A DNA stretch of 64,000 nucleotides from positions 18,319-82,318 of the forward strand of contig DCYG01000004.1 of assembly GCA_002331025.1 (NCBI GenBank), written 5' to 3'. The notes beneath the pieces are model-generated. The model was not told the DNA's origin. It searched no databases and saw nothing but the letters and a program-made list of their open reading frames with translations. This DNA is from Firmicutes bacterium UBA2116. Lineage in GTDB: Bacteria; Bacillota; Clostridia; Tissierellales; Sedimentibacteraceae. Shown piece by piece: positions 42,777-51,935 of this stretch (positions within the stretch are counted from its first letter, which is position 1; every line of letters begins with the position of its first letter). The translations under genes were made by a program, and so were the position numbers.

Positions 42777-43667
42777 TTAAAGTCTTGTTTCCAACACCTG
42801 ATTGAAGTTAAAGTTCTCCAATCTCAAATAGTAATCAGCCGTATCTACAAGTGCCTGTAAAGGAACGAGCCCCACTATTTCGCTTCCGACAACATTAACT
42901 CCGTATCTTTCGGCTTCCATTTTTACCGTTTCAAACACTCTGTAAATTGATGTTTTGGTATAATCGGTTAAGTTCATTGAAACCTGGACAATGCCTCTGT
43001 CTTCAAGCTCAATGCCTAAAGCTTTAACGTACCTGAAGCCGCCATTCATAAATCTCACATTCTTAGCTATTTTGCTTGCAATTTCAAGGTTATTGGTTCC
43101 AAGGTTAACATTGTAGGCAACAAGAGGCATCCTTGCTCCTATTGCCGTTACTCCTGCTGTAGAGTGAATTGTATCCGGACCAAAATCAGGAATCCACTGT
43201 TCATCCTTCATTTTTTCAGCCATTCCTTCAAATTGACCCTTTCTTATATTTGCAAGGTTTTCTCTGTGTGGAGCAGACGCAGATTTTTCATATAAGAAAA
43301 ACGGAAGCCCGTAAGCTTCAGAAGCTGCCTTCGCTACTTCCTTAGCAAGTGCATCGGCTTCTTCAACAGTTACATTTCTTATAGGAATAAAAGGTACAAC
43401 GTCTACTGCTCCCATACGCGGATGCTGTCCTTCGTGCTTGGTTAAATCTATCAGTTCCACTGCCTTGCCTATTGCTTCAACCATGGCAACTTTTAATGCT
43501 TCAGGCTCTCCAACTACTGTTACGACAGTTCTGTTATGATCCTCGTCGCTTGAATAATCCAGCAGTTTTACATTATGTCTTCCTCTGAACACATCAAGTA
43601 TTTTCTCTAATTTTTGTAAATCTCTGCCTTCACTGAAATTAGGCACGCATTCAATAATTCTTTCCAT
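42777..43667 (-). CDS. Glutamate formimidoyltransferase
   Basis: Transfers the formimidoyl group of formimidoylglutamate to tetrahydrofolate, yielding glutamate. 296 residues. Motifs: IIECVPNFSEGRDL, SDEDHNRTVVTVVGEP with the catalytic His region, GQHPRMGAVDVVPFIPI, AYNVNLGTNNLEIASKIAKNV and QVSMNLTDYTKTSIYRVFE. It is the stand-alone N-terminal domain of the mammalian FTCD protein. Its start is 11 bases after hutU. Confidence 0.95.
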   Translation of the reverse strand: MERIIECVPNFSEGRDLQKLEKILDVFRGRHNVKLLDYSSDEDHNRTVVTVVGEPEALKVAMVEAIGKAVELIDLTKHEGQHPRMGAVDVVPFIPIRNVTVEEADALAKEVAKAASEAYGLPFFLYEKSASAPHRENLANIRKGQFEGMAEKMKDEQWIPDFGPDTIHSTAGVTAIGARMPLVAYNVNLGTNNLEIASKIAKNVRFMNGGFRYVKALGIELEDRGIVQVSMNLTDYTKTSIYRVFETVKMEAERYGVNVVGSEIVGLVPLQALVDTADYYLRLENFNFNQVLETRL

Positions 43668-43678
43668 TTCTTCCTCCG

Positions 43679-45700
43679 TTATTTCTTGTAATTTTTAAAT
43701 GCTTTTTCTATTAATTCATCACTTGCAACGAAAGGTATCGTTATATGGTCGTCTCCCTCGTTCATTTTGTTATATTCGATAGTAGTTTCTATGGAATTCT
43801 CATTCCTTGCCCATGCTCTTCTTGAAACTCCTACCATTGTATCCCAAGGCATCGCCTTTTTAAGTATTTCATCAGCTCTTTCACTTCCGTCCAGCACCAT
43901 ACCAAATCCACCGTTTATTGACTTGCTTATTCCTACTCCGCCTCCGTTATGAAGCGCTATCAAGGACATTCCTCTTGCAGCATTACCTGCATAACAGTGT
44001 ACTGCCATATCAGCAGTTACATTACTGCCGTCATATATATTGGATGTTTCTCTATATGGTGAATCTGTTCCGCCCGTATCGTGATGGTCTCTGCCAAGCA
44101 TCACAGGTCCTATTTCCTTATTTCTTACCATTTCGTTGAATTTTAAAGCGATATCTCTTCTGCCAAGCGCATCCTGATATAGTATTCTTGCTTTAGTTCC
44201 GACTACTAATTTATTTTTTTCCGCATCTCTTATCCATATATAATTATCTCTGTCCTGACCTCTTCTGTCCGGATTTATAACTGACATCGCTGCATGATCC
44301 GTCTTCCTTAAGTCCTCTTCCTTACCGCTTAGGCATACCCATCTGAAAGGACCATACCCGTAGTCAAAGAGCATCGGTCCCATTATATCCTCTACGTAAG
44401 ATGGGAATATGAATCCTTCGCTGGTATCAACACCGTTTTTAGCAATTTCTTTAATACCTGCATCAAATACCGCCCTCATAAATGCATTGCCGTAATCAAA
44501 GAAATATGTTCCCTTGTCAACCAAAGCTTTAACTGCCCTGTAATGTTCTGCTAATGATTTATCAACCAGCTTTACAAACTCTTCTTTGTTTGTATTCAGC
44601 ATTTGAGTTCTTTGTTCAAATGTTAGTCCCTTCGGACAGTAACCTCCGTCATATGGTACATGGCATGAGGTTTGGTCCGACAGCAAATCGATATGGATAT
44701 TATTGTTTACCGCATATTCCAATAAGTCAACTATATTTCCGTGGTAAGCTATTGATATAGTTTGTTTTTTATCCTTATATTCCTGAGCTGTTTTAAAGCA
44801 TTCTTCAAGGTTATCTGTAATCTTAGACACCCATCCCTGATTTAATCTTGTTTCAATTCTTGAATAATCAACCTCGGCAATTATTCCGACTCCGTTAGCT
44901 ATTTCAATGGCTTTTGGCTGAGCTCCGCTCATTCCTCCAAGGCCTGAGGTTACGAACAAGTGTCCCGATAAATCCTTGTCAGCCGAAATTCCCAATTCTT
45001 TTCTGCCGGCATTTATTAATGTATTAAACGTACCGTGAACAATTCCCTGAGGTCCGATATACATCCATCCTCCTGCAGTCATCTGTCCGTAGCTTGAGCA
45101 TCCCATGGCAGTTGCCTTTGCCCAGTCGTGAGGATTATCGAACATACCTATCATCAATCCGTTTGATACTATGACGCGCGCACTCATTTTATGTGATTTA
45201 AAAAGCCCTAAGGGATGACCTGACATAACCGCAAGAGTTTGTTCATCCGTCAGCTGCTCCAGATATTTTTTCAGTAATTGATACTGCATCCAGTTTTGAC
45301 ACACCTGACCTGTTTCCCCGTAAGTAACTAACTCATAAGGATAAAGAGCCACTTCATGATCTAAGTTGTTGTCAATCATTACCTGAAACGCTTTCCCTTC
45401 AACACAATTTCCCTTGTATTCATCTATAGGTTTACCGTAAATTCTTTCTTTAGGCATAAATCTGTAGCCGTAAATTCTGCCCCTTGTCATTAATTCCTCT
45501 AAAAATTCCGGAGCCAATTTTTCATGCAGGCTTTCGGGCACATACCTTAATGCATTTTTTAATGCAAGCTTAATTTCTCTTTCATTTAATGTAAGCTCTC
45601 TTTTCGGAGCTCTTCTTACATTTTCCTTAAAGACCGGATATTCCGGTAAAACATCATCCAATTTTATGGTCATAGCATTTGAAATGTCTAAATTGTTCAT
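43679..45700 (-). CDS. hutU: Urocanate hydratase
   Basis: Hydrates urocanate to imidazolonepropionate with tightly bound NAD+ acting as electrophile. 674 residues, the long clostridial form. It contains GKAFQVMIDNNLDHEVALYP, YGETGQVCQNWMQYQL, HPLGLFKSHKMSARVIVSNG, GLGGMSGAQPKA (NAD-binding glycine loop), and the C-terminal HNGGGVGISKSINGGFGMVLDG. The start is ATG at 45700 after GGAGGTGTATTT; the longer frame to 45739 starts before that site. First gene of the hut cluster. Histidine ammonia-lyase, which makes its substrate, is absent here. Confidence 0.95.
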   Translation of the reverse strand: MNNLDISNAMTIKLDDVLPEYPVFKENVRRAPKRELTLNEREIKLALKNALRYVPESLHEKLAPEFLEELMTRGRIYGYRFMPKERIYGKPIDEYKGNCVEGKAFQVMIDNNLDHEVALYPYELVTYGETGQVCQNWMQYQLLKKYLEQLTDEQTLAVMSGHPLGLFKSHKMSARVIVSNGLMIGMFDNPHDWAKATAMGCSSYGQMTAGGWMYIGPQGIVHGTFNTLINAGRKELGISADKDLSGHLFVTSGLGGMSGAQPKAIEIANGVGIIAEVDYSRIETRLNQGWVSKITDNLEECFKTAQEYKDKKQTISIAYHGNIVDLLEYAVNNNIHIDLLSDQTSCHVPYDGGYCPKGLTFEQRTQMLNTNKEEFVKLVDKSLAEHYRAVKALVDKGTYFFDYGNAFMRAVFDAGIKEIAKNGVDTSEGFIFPSYVEDIMGPMLFDYGYGPFRWVCLSGKEEDLRKTDHAAMSVINPDRRGQDRDNYIWIRDAEKNKLVVGTKARILYQDALGRRDIALKFNEMVRNKEIGPVMLGRDHHDTGGTDSPYRETSNIYDGSNVTADMAVHCYAGNAARGMSLIALHNGGGVGISKSINGGFGMVLDGSERADEILKKAMPWDTMVGVSRRAWARNENSIETTIEYNKMNEGDDHITIPFVASDELIEKAFKNYKK

Positions 45701-45993
45701 AAATACACCTCCATTTATCTTTAATATATTATACAACAAAATCCGTCGAAAAAACGTCTAAATTTTTAAGATTAGTTAAAGCTTTTAACTTTATAATTAA
45801 TTTATAGTTAATAAGTACAACTTATTAATACCCTCTCCCCCTTGTTTTTTTATAAATATTGATTAAGTCTTACGCCAGCGTAAGACTTAATTTTTTTGCA
45901 TGTAAACAAATTGCATGGCAACTCTTTTATGTTTCATTTGAAAAAAAGCCAAAAATAATGTATCATTAAATCAACACAATACGAGGTATAAAT
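45701..45993. other. Divergent control region between hutU and the BTAD gene
   Basis: Holds a 13-bp-stem hairpin (45862-45891, ATTAAGTCTTACG/CGTAAGACTTAAT) followed on the plus strand by seven T residues, although no plus-strand gene precedes it. A smaller hairpin AGTTAAA/TTTAACT lies near 45774-45790, and a TATAAT box on the minus strand lies about 20 bases ahead of the hutU ribosome site. The short leader this implies leaves little room for a HutP-controlled terminator. Confidence 0.5.
45938..45966 (+). promoter_or_regulatory. Promoter of the BTAD regulator gene
   Basis: TTGAAA (45938-45943), 17-base spacer, TATCAT (45961-45966), 28 bases ahead of the start codon. Confidence 0.55.
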
Positions 45994-47667
45994 ATGGATA
46001 TTATTTCTGTAAAGCTGCTGGGTACTCCGTCTGTAAAACTTAATAATAAATTGATAAGCTTCCCGTACAAAAAAGCGGAGGCCTTATTTTACTATGTTGT
46101 CATAAACAAAAAAATATCCAGAGAAGAAGCAATCAACATGTTCTGGTCAGAATCGGTCGAGGAAACAGGCAGAAAAAGCTTAAGAGATGCTCTGTATAAA
46201 ATAAAAACTAGTACAATCGAAAATATTTTTTCCAATTCAAAATCTGTAATAGAATTTTCAAACGATTTAAAAGTTGACTCCGATGCAGACAATATCACCG
46301 AAACAAACGCGGTTAATTTGTATACCGGCAACTTTTTAATGAACTTTTCTGTGAAAAACTGCTATGATTTTGAAAACTGGATACAGGAAAAAAGAGATTA
46401 TTATAAAGAAATTTATATTAAATCGGTACATAAAAAAATTAATGAACTAATCAGTGTCAGCGACTACAGCAGCATCGAAAAATATGGAAATATTTTAATA
46501 AAAAATGACCCTTACAATGAAAAAAACTACCGCTATCTGATGAGGATACATACATTATCCGAGGATTACAATAAAGCAATCAAGCTTTATTATGAACTTT
46601 CGAACGTATTGAAAAACGATTTAGATGTTGAACCTGAAATAAAAACGAGAAAGCTGTTCAAAGAAATTTTAGATCTGAAAAATACAATTAATTCCGACCA
46701 TAACGGAAATTATGCCAATTTAAAGAGTAAGGTTGAAAATTTAACCTATTACTATACCATGTACCATGAAACTTATCCGTCTTTATCATCAGAAACAATA
46801 GATGCTTTAAGCACTTCAAATATTTCGGATATTGAGTCAGAACTGAAAGATATCGAAAAGGATTTAACTGTCATAGATGATTTGGATACAGAGTACATTA
46901 AAATAAAAATGGAAGCTTCTTATTTGGCAGGAAGATATTATATTTCTATAGGTGAATATGAAAAGGGAATCAGAAATATACAAATAAGCATTAAGCTGGC
47001 ACATAAGCTTGATAATTTAATATATTTATTAAACAATCACAAACAAATGATTTTCTATGCCATACAAACCGATAATAACGATATAATGAATGATTATATA
47101 AACAGATGCTTAGACCTTCTTGAAAAAAGAGACATAATAGATGAACGGGGCATCATCCTGAGGCTGCAGGGACTTTATTTTATCAAGACAGAAAATTTCA
47201 AAGAAGCAGACAGAGTATTAAATGAATCAATCAGCATTTTTTCAAGCTTGAATAAATTCAGCAGCAAGTACAGCGTCAACATTTCCGCAAGCTATAATTA
47301 TTTAGGTCAAATGAACAAAGACTTGGGAAATTATGAAGAGGCATATGATTATTTCATGAAAGCAATAAATATATGTATGGAAAACTCAGTTGTCAAGGGA
47401 TTGGAAATATTTTATTCAAATGCAGGACAAGCGCTGTACAGCATGGGCAGATTTAAAGAATCCGAAGACTTAATAAATATAGCCATTGAATATTTTGATA
47501 AATTTAATGTTATTTGGGGAAGAGATTTTACAGAATATTATAAGGCATTGTTAGAAATAAAAAAGGGAAATCATGCTGAGGCAAAAATCCACTCCCAAAA
47601 AGCATACGACCTTGCAAAAAAGCTTAACAATCCAAAATCTCTATGCCTGATAGCAAAACTGATGTGA
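45994..47667 (+). CDS. BTAD-type transcriptional activator with TPR domain
   Basis: 557 residues. The N-terminal ~95 residues form an OmpR/SARP-like winged helix (VKLLGTPSVKL, KKAEALFYYVVINKK, ISREEAINMFWSE, RKSLRDALYKIK). Residues ~95-240 are the bacterial transcriptional activation domain of helical repeats (ENWIQEKRDYYKEIYIKSVHK, EKNYRYLMRIHTLSEDYNKAIKLYYELSNVLK, DVEPEIKTRKLFKEIL). Residues ~330-557 hold TPR-like units (SASYNYLGQMNKDLGNYEEAYDYFMKAI). It is divergent from hutU and shares its control region, so hut genes are a candidate target. Ligand unknown. Confidence 0.83.
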   Translation: MDIISVKLLGTPSVKLNNKLISFPYKKAEALFYYVVINKKISREEAINMFWSESVEETGRKSLRDALYKIKTSTIENIFSNSKSVIEFSNDLKVDSDADNITETNAVNLYTGNFLMNFSVKNCYDFENWIQEKRDYYKEIYIKSVHKKINELISVSDYSSIEKYGNILIKNDPYNEKNYRYLMRIHTLSEDYNKAIKLYYELSNVLKNDLDVEPEIKTRKLFKEILDLKNTINSDHNGNYANLKSKVENLTYYYTMYHETYPSLSSETIDALSTSNISDIESELKDIEKDLTVIDDLDTEYIKIKMEASYLAGRYYISIGEYEKGIRNIQISIKLAHKLDNLIYLLNNHKQMIFYAIQTDNNDIMNDYINRCLDLLEKRDIIDERGIILRLQGLYFIKTENFKEADRVLNESISIFSSLNKFSSKYSVNISASYNYLGQMNKDLGNYEEAYDYFMKAINICMENSVVKGLEIFYSNAGQALYSMGRFKESEDLINIAIEYFDKFNVIWGRDFTEYYKALLEIKKGNHAEAKIHSQKAYDLAKKLNNPKSLCLIAKLM

Positions 47668-47682
47668 CAGGCGATTTGCTTT

Positions 47683-48570
47683 TTATTTCCTGCCGTGTAA
47701 ATACAAAACCGCCCTTGTTGCGGAGATATCTTCTCCGATTATCTGGAAGCTTTTCAGATGCTTTTCAAGCTCATTTACATAGGTTCGCCTTATGAGCGCG
47801 CTGTTATGGAACACGCCTCCCTTAATTCCTATGGTAATATGGTCGTCAAATTCTTTTTCGTATGCCGCCAGCGTAAGTTCCGCAAGTGCTCTTGCCGCCT
47901 CTTCCAAATACCAGACAGCAAGCGCGTCTCCTGCTTCGGCAGCATGTACAATAACCGGAAATAAAGCGGCGATGGCGTCTTTTTCGTTATTATAGATAAA
48001 TTCCATTATTTTCGAACGTGAAGACCCGCCGATTTCATGAAGGAGCTTTATGCTTAAGACATCCTGGTTCATATTCCTGTCTATTTTATAAACTATGCTT
48101 TTAAAAGCTTCCATAACTATGTGATATCCGCTTCCTTCATCTCCGAGGATATGTCCCCAGCCTCCTACCATCTCACCCTGCCCGTTTTTCTGAACGTAGC
48201 ATGAAGAGCCCGTCCCCGCAATGGCAAGTATCCCGTCACCGCCTCCGAAATATGCCACGCATGCCATTTCAGCATCGTTCAGGACTGTGGTTTCAATTCC
48301 AAAATCACGTTCCACATATTTTTTTATTAATTCAATATAATTCCCTGTTTCTACTGAAGCCATTCCAATGGAAATAAAAAGGCATCCTTCCTTTCCAAGC
48401 TCACCTGTGCATTCCCCTGTCAGAGAAATAATATTGTTCACGGTATTTTCCAAATTTACGGCAGGGTTTCCCGCTCCTCCGATTCTTTTGAATATAACTC
48501 TCCCGCTTAAATCATAAGCAACAAGCTCGGACTTTGTACCTCCCGCATCTATACCTATTAAATACTTCAT
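47683..48570 (-). CDS. BadF/BadG-family sugar kinase (GlcNAc kinase-like)
   Basis: 295 residues with the ASKHA fold: YLIGIDAGGTKSELVAYDLSG as phosphate-1 loop, VLNDAEMACVAYFGGGDGILAIAGTGSS as phosphate-2 and adenosine region, VGGWGHILGDEGSGYHI, and GIKGGVFHNS. This matches bacterial N-acetylglucosamine kinases of the BadF family; substrate is not certain. GC content is visibly higher than in the hut genes. It is followed upstream by a short coding remnant and is convergent with the BTAD gene. Confidence 0.85.
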   Translation of the reverse strand: MKYLIGIDAGGTKSELVAYDLSGRVIFKRIGGAGNPAVNLENTVNNIISLTGECTGELGKEGCLFISIGMASVETGNYIELIKKYVERDFGIETTVLNDAEMACVAYFGGGDGILAIAGTGSSCYVQKNGQGEMVGGWGHILGDEGSGYHIVMEAFKSIVYKIDRNMNQDVLSIKLLHEIGGSSRSKIMEFIYNNEKDAIAALFPVIVHAAEAGDALAVWYLEEAARALAELTLAAYEKEFDDHITIGIKGGVFHNSALIRRTYVNELEKHLKSFQIIGEDISATRAVLYLHGRK

Positions 48571-48583
48571 TCATATCACCGCC

Positions 48584-48700
48584 TTATTTCACTTTTCTTG
48601 CTGTATCCGGATGATGCTCCCCGAGTTTATTATATACGGCATTTTTTATAAATTCAATTAATTTTTGGTGGTCATTAATATGTGATTTCAGCAGTTTATA
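48584..48700 (-). pseudogene. Possible C-terminal gene remnant
   Basis: Directly upstream of the BadF gene there is a stop-free minus-strand stretch of about 38 codons that looks protein-like: LIEFIKNAVYNKLGEHHPDT then ARKVK and a TAA stop. No start codon or ribosome site precedes it, and a stop codon at 48701-48703 and a hairpin bound it upstream. It may be the tail of a gene lost when the adjoining ABC operon arrived. Chance cannot be excluded, and I do not recognise the family. Confidence 0.3.
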
Positions 48701-48703
48701 TTA

Positions 48704-48735
48704 TTCCGGAGGCAAAAGAACAACTGCCTCCGGAA
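48704..48735 (-). terminator. GC-rich hairpin after the ABC permease gene
   Basis: TTCCGGAGGCA/TGCCTCCGGAA, 11-bp perfect stem, 10-base loop, 10 bases past the permease stop. No T-run follows, so termination is likely but weak. Confidence 0.5.
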
Positions 48736-48744
48736 ATATAAATG

Positions 48745-50337
48745 CTAAATAATATTTCTTCTTTTAAATCCAATAATACCCAAAGCAGTAAAGGCACCGG
48801 AAATCAGGACGAGCACAATCAATGAAATCATTGAAATCTCATTAATCGGGATACTGTAATGAGCATAGGAAAACGGCGTCCATTTCATTGCGGACCAACC
48901 GACAATCCCCGCTTCCCAAAGCATTTCAATAAGGACAAACACGCCCCATATCAGCCAGCCCAAAAATGACGCAATGCGCGGAAGCCAGCCGTACAGCAAA
49001 GCGGCTATTCCTATTATTATCCACACTGACGGAATTTTTGAAATACTCATTGCAGTCACGCGGAAAAGATGCTCCGAATTACCTGAGCCGATACTCCAGC
49101 CCAATCCGGACATGATCCCGAATGCAAGAAGAATAATCGAGCTTCCCGCAAAAGCAACCGCCAAATAGCTTCCCATCCACTTAAGCCGGCTTACAGGCTT
49201 TGACAGAAGTATTTCCGTATAACCCTCGTTTTCTTCGCCTCGCATACTTTGAACAAATGTGAGCGCAAACACCGACAACCCGCCCATCAGACCCAGTATA
49301 TATACAGACAGTGCGATAAAACCTTCCTGATTGCCAAGCTTCATCATAGCCGGTCCCCAACCTGATAATTGCGCCAGCATTTCACCCATAGTGTCCATTG
49401 ATATACTGGGTGTAATTGCTCCTATGAAGACGCCTATAAATGAAAGTCCCGCCGACCAGACTACAACAGCCCTTTTATGACTATGCCATGCCAAAGCTAT
49501 AGGTGATTTTATGTCTGCAATCTTAGTTCTTTCCCTTTCGGCAATAATGCCCGCACCCATATCTCTCTTGTTTAGCAGAGCATAGGACAATCCCGGCATA
49601 ATCAACGCAAGACCCGCAAAAATAAACAACGGCCAAATGTGATTTTCCGCAAATGGTGCGGTTACGCGAAACCATGCGCCGGGGTTAAGCCATGCCCAGG
49701 CGGAATAACCACCATTTACGTTGTTTAATACCATAAAAAGCATCATCAGTCCATATACTCCGAATATTGCGCCACGAACCTGTCCGCTGTGTCCGAAAAA
49801 TTGTGCAAGCACTGAACCCAGTCCCGCAAATACACAGCCTGAAGCCGCAATCGTCAGTCCTGCGATTAACGAGCCGCCTGCAGCAAATCCGCTGCTGAAC
49901 AGAGAAGCAGAGCACAGCAGCCCCGCAAGCAAGCTGCCGGCACAGGAAAGTGTCACAGCTGCCGTTACATTTGCGTATCGCCCAACGGGTTTCCCCAATA
50001 TCAACTCACTCCGTCCGGACATTTCTTCGGTGCGAGTATGTCGGATTACGGTAAATGCAGCCCCAAATAAAACAACAATAGCAGCTTGCAGCATACCTCT
50101 CCAAAGTATCGCCCCCTCTAAGCTCAAAGGATAAATAGGTCCTAACCATGCCGACGTAATCGCACTTTCCGATAATTCTTCAATAAACAACCTCCAGTCG
50201 GGCATCGCTTTCACAAAGGTCATCTGCCCGGACACAAGCACCACCGGAAGAAAGAGCCAGATAGGAAGTAAGAGCCAGTCCCTTCGGATATAAAGCCTCA
50301 AAAGTTTTCCTGTCCCAGTAAATTGTTTCATATTCAC
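48745..50337 (-). CDS. ABC exporter permease, two fused ABC-2-type halves
   Basis: 530 residues and about twelve membrane helices in two halves, as in the polyketide/antibiotic exporter permeases of actinomycetes and clostridia (TetR-ATPase-permease sets). In both halves a charged loop reads HTRTEEMSGRSELILGKPVGR and RGEENEGYTEILLSKPVSRLKW, the internal repeat typical of this family. It overlaps the ATPase gene by four bases. The start may be GTG at 50337 or ATG at 50331. GC is higher than in surrounding genes, pointing to transfer. Substrate unknown. Confidence 0.82.
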   Translation of the reverse strand: MNMKQFTGTGKLLRLYIRRDWLLLPIWLFLPVVLVSGQMTFVKAMPDWRLFIEELSESAITSAWLGPIYPLSLEGAILWRGMLQAAIVVLFGAAFTVIRHTRTEEMSGRSELILGKPVGRYANVTAAVTLSCAGSLLAGLLCSASLFSSGFAAGGSLIAGLTIAASGCVFAGLGSVLAQFFGHSGQVRGAIFGVYGLMMLFMVLNNVNGGYSAWAWLNPGAWFRVTAPFAENHIWPLFIFAGLALIMPGLSYALLNKRDMGAGIIAERERTKIADIKSPIALAWHSHKRAVVVWSAGLSFIGVFIGAITPSISMDTMGEMLAQLSGWGPAMMKLGNQEGFIALSVYILGLMGGLSVFALTFVQSMRGEENEGYTEILLSKPVSRLKWMGSYLAVAFAGSSIILLAFGIMSGLGWSIGSGNSEHLFRVTAMSISKIPSVWIIIGIAALLYGWLPRIASFLGWLIWGVFVLIEMLWEAGIVGWSAMKWTPFSYAHYSIPINEISMISLIVLVLISGAFTALGIIGFKRRNII

Positions 50338-51233
50338 TTCACCGCCTTTTCCTGAACATCGTCCCCATAGTGACGTATAAACAGCTCTTCCAATGTAGAC
50401 GGCTCTACCGTAAGTGATTTAATACCCATTGGTGCAATGGCATTTATAACTTTATCCATAGCATTGACATCAACTGAGAAACGCCACTTTTCTTCTTTTC
50501 GTGATATATCGTGAATTCCTTGAAGTTGATTTAAACTCATGGATTTTGCAAGCTCTACGGTAACTGTTGTACGTGTCAGATGACGCAGTTCTTCAAGAGT
50601 ACCCTCTTCGACGATTTCACCCTGCCTGATAATCCCCACTCTGTCGCAAAGTGCTTCTACCTCCGCAAGAATATGGCTGGATAAAAAAACTGTTTTACCT
50701 TGTTTTTTTAATTCAAAGATACATTCCTGAAAAATCTGTTCCATCAGCGGGTCAAGACCGCTGGTAGGTTCATCCAAAATCAACAATTCCGCATCTGAAG
50801 AAAGTGCGGCAACAAGCGCCACCTTCTGCCGATTACCTTTGGAATAACTGCGGCATCTTTTCTTTGGATCAAGCTGAAATCTGTCAAGTAATTCTTTGAT
50901 GCGAGAAGTATTAGCTTTGCCGCCCAAGCGATTTAATAAATTTATAACCTCCCCGCCTGTCAAATTCGGCCAAAGGGTTACATCACCGGGTACATATGCA
51001 ATTCTTCTGTGAAGTTCCACGGCGTCAGCCCATGGGTCACCGCCCAAAAGCCTTGCTTCCCCACCGCTTTTTCGGAGCATGCCCAAAAGAATTCGTATTG
51101 TCGTAGACTTTCCTGAGCCGTTCGGTCCGATAAATCCATATACCTCACCTTGCTTTACGGTCAAATCAACCCCGCGTAAAGCTTCCTGTCTGCCATAGGA
51201 CTTAGTAAGCTTTCTTGTTTCAATTACATTCAT
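50334..51233 (-). CDS. ABC exporter ATP-binding protein
   Basis: About 299 residues from ATG at 51233 (GGAGGG ribosome site). Walker A YGFIGPNGSGKSTTIRIL, Q-loop after YVPGDVTLWPNLTGGEV, signature YSKGNRQKVALVAALSS, Walker B ELLILDEPTSGLDP and switch VFLSSHILAEVE. The signature reads SKGNRQK rather than SGGQ, as in many drug-exporter ATPases of the DrrA/YfiL kind. It powers the downstream two-part permease and lies 15 bases after its TetR gene. Confidence 0.92.
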   Translation of the reverse strand: MNVIETRKLTKSYGRQEALRGVDLTVKQGEVYGFIGPNGSGKSTTIRILLGMLRKSGGEARLLGGDPWADAVELHRRIAYVPGDVTLWPNLTGGEVINLLNRLGGKANTSRIKELLDRFQLDPKKRCRSYSKGNRQKVALVAALSSDAELLILDEPTSGLDPLMEQIFQECIFELKKQGKTVFLSSHILAEVEALCDRVGIIRQGEIVEEGTLEELRHLTRTTVTVELAKSMSLNQLQGIHDISRKEEKWRFSVDVNAMDKVINAIAPMGIKSLTVEPSTLEELFIRHYGDDVQEKAVK

Positions 51234-51248
51234 AATAATACCCTCCAA

Positions 51249-51872
51249 TCATTTATAATAGGTTTTTCGCAGCTCGTTAAGATAGCTGTCAAACTCAGCA
51301 CGAATTTTTTCAAAATCATATACAGGAGCATCTGTACTTCGAAACTGTTCCAATATTTCACCTGCATATCCTCCTACTGCCCAAAAGATCAGCTTCTTTG
51401 CTTTTTCTGTATCCAGCTCGTTTCGGAATTTGGAGGTATCAATATCTCTGTAAAATCGTTCAAAGCTCCTGTTTTCTACCATTCTGCGCTTTTTTCCAAG
51501 CTCATCCTTAACCTCCTCAGAATCTGTGAAAACAGCCACCTTAATAAAATCAAAAATCCACGGATATTTTTGCATTACCTGAATTTTAAGCAGGCATGTC
51601 TGCCGGAGTCGCTCAAAAATATCCTTCTCATTCACATCAATTTTATCAAAATACTCCCGGTTCAGGATGTCCAGACAATAGTCATAAAGGAAGAGAAAGA
51701 AATCCTTTTTATTATTAACATAGTGAAACATCAGCGGTTTTGATATGCCGGATTCTCTGGCAATCACATTGGTCGATGCATCGTCAAAGCCTTTGCCGGC
51801 AAACTCCTTGAGCGCTGCATTCAAAATTGCATTCCGTCTTTCTGGCTCTAAACTTAAAAATTTTGAAAACAT
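51249..51872 (-). CDS. TetR-family regulator of the ABC exporter
   Basis: 207 residues. N-terminal HTH: RRNAILNAALKEFAGKGFDDASTNVIARESGISKPLMFHYVNNKKDFFLFLYDYCL, shown here to describe the usual TetR pattern with recognition helix near residues 35-50. The ligand domain has aromatic residues (FERFYRDIDTSKF; VGGYAGEILEQF). First gene of the TetR-ATPase-permease operon. ATG at 51872 is used; the GTG at 51881 lies within AAGGTGAT. Its promoter is flanked by a perfect inverted repeat, so autorepression is likely. Confidence 0.88.
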   Translation of the reverse strand: MFSKFLSLEPERRNAILNAALKEFAGKGFDDASTNVIARESGISKPLMFHYVNNKKDFFLFLYDYCLDILNREYFDKIDVNEKDIFERLRQTCLLKIQVMQKYPWIFDFIKVAVFTDSEEVKDELGKKRRMVENRSFERFYRDIDTSKFRNELDTEKAKKLIFWAVGGYAGEILEQFRSTDAPVYDFEKIRAEFDSYLNELRKTYYK

Positions 51873-51935
51873 AATAATCACCTTATTTTTATTTTTTTCA
51901 ACTATTTATCTGTCAGATCAACAGGCATAACGAGT

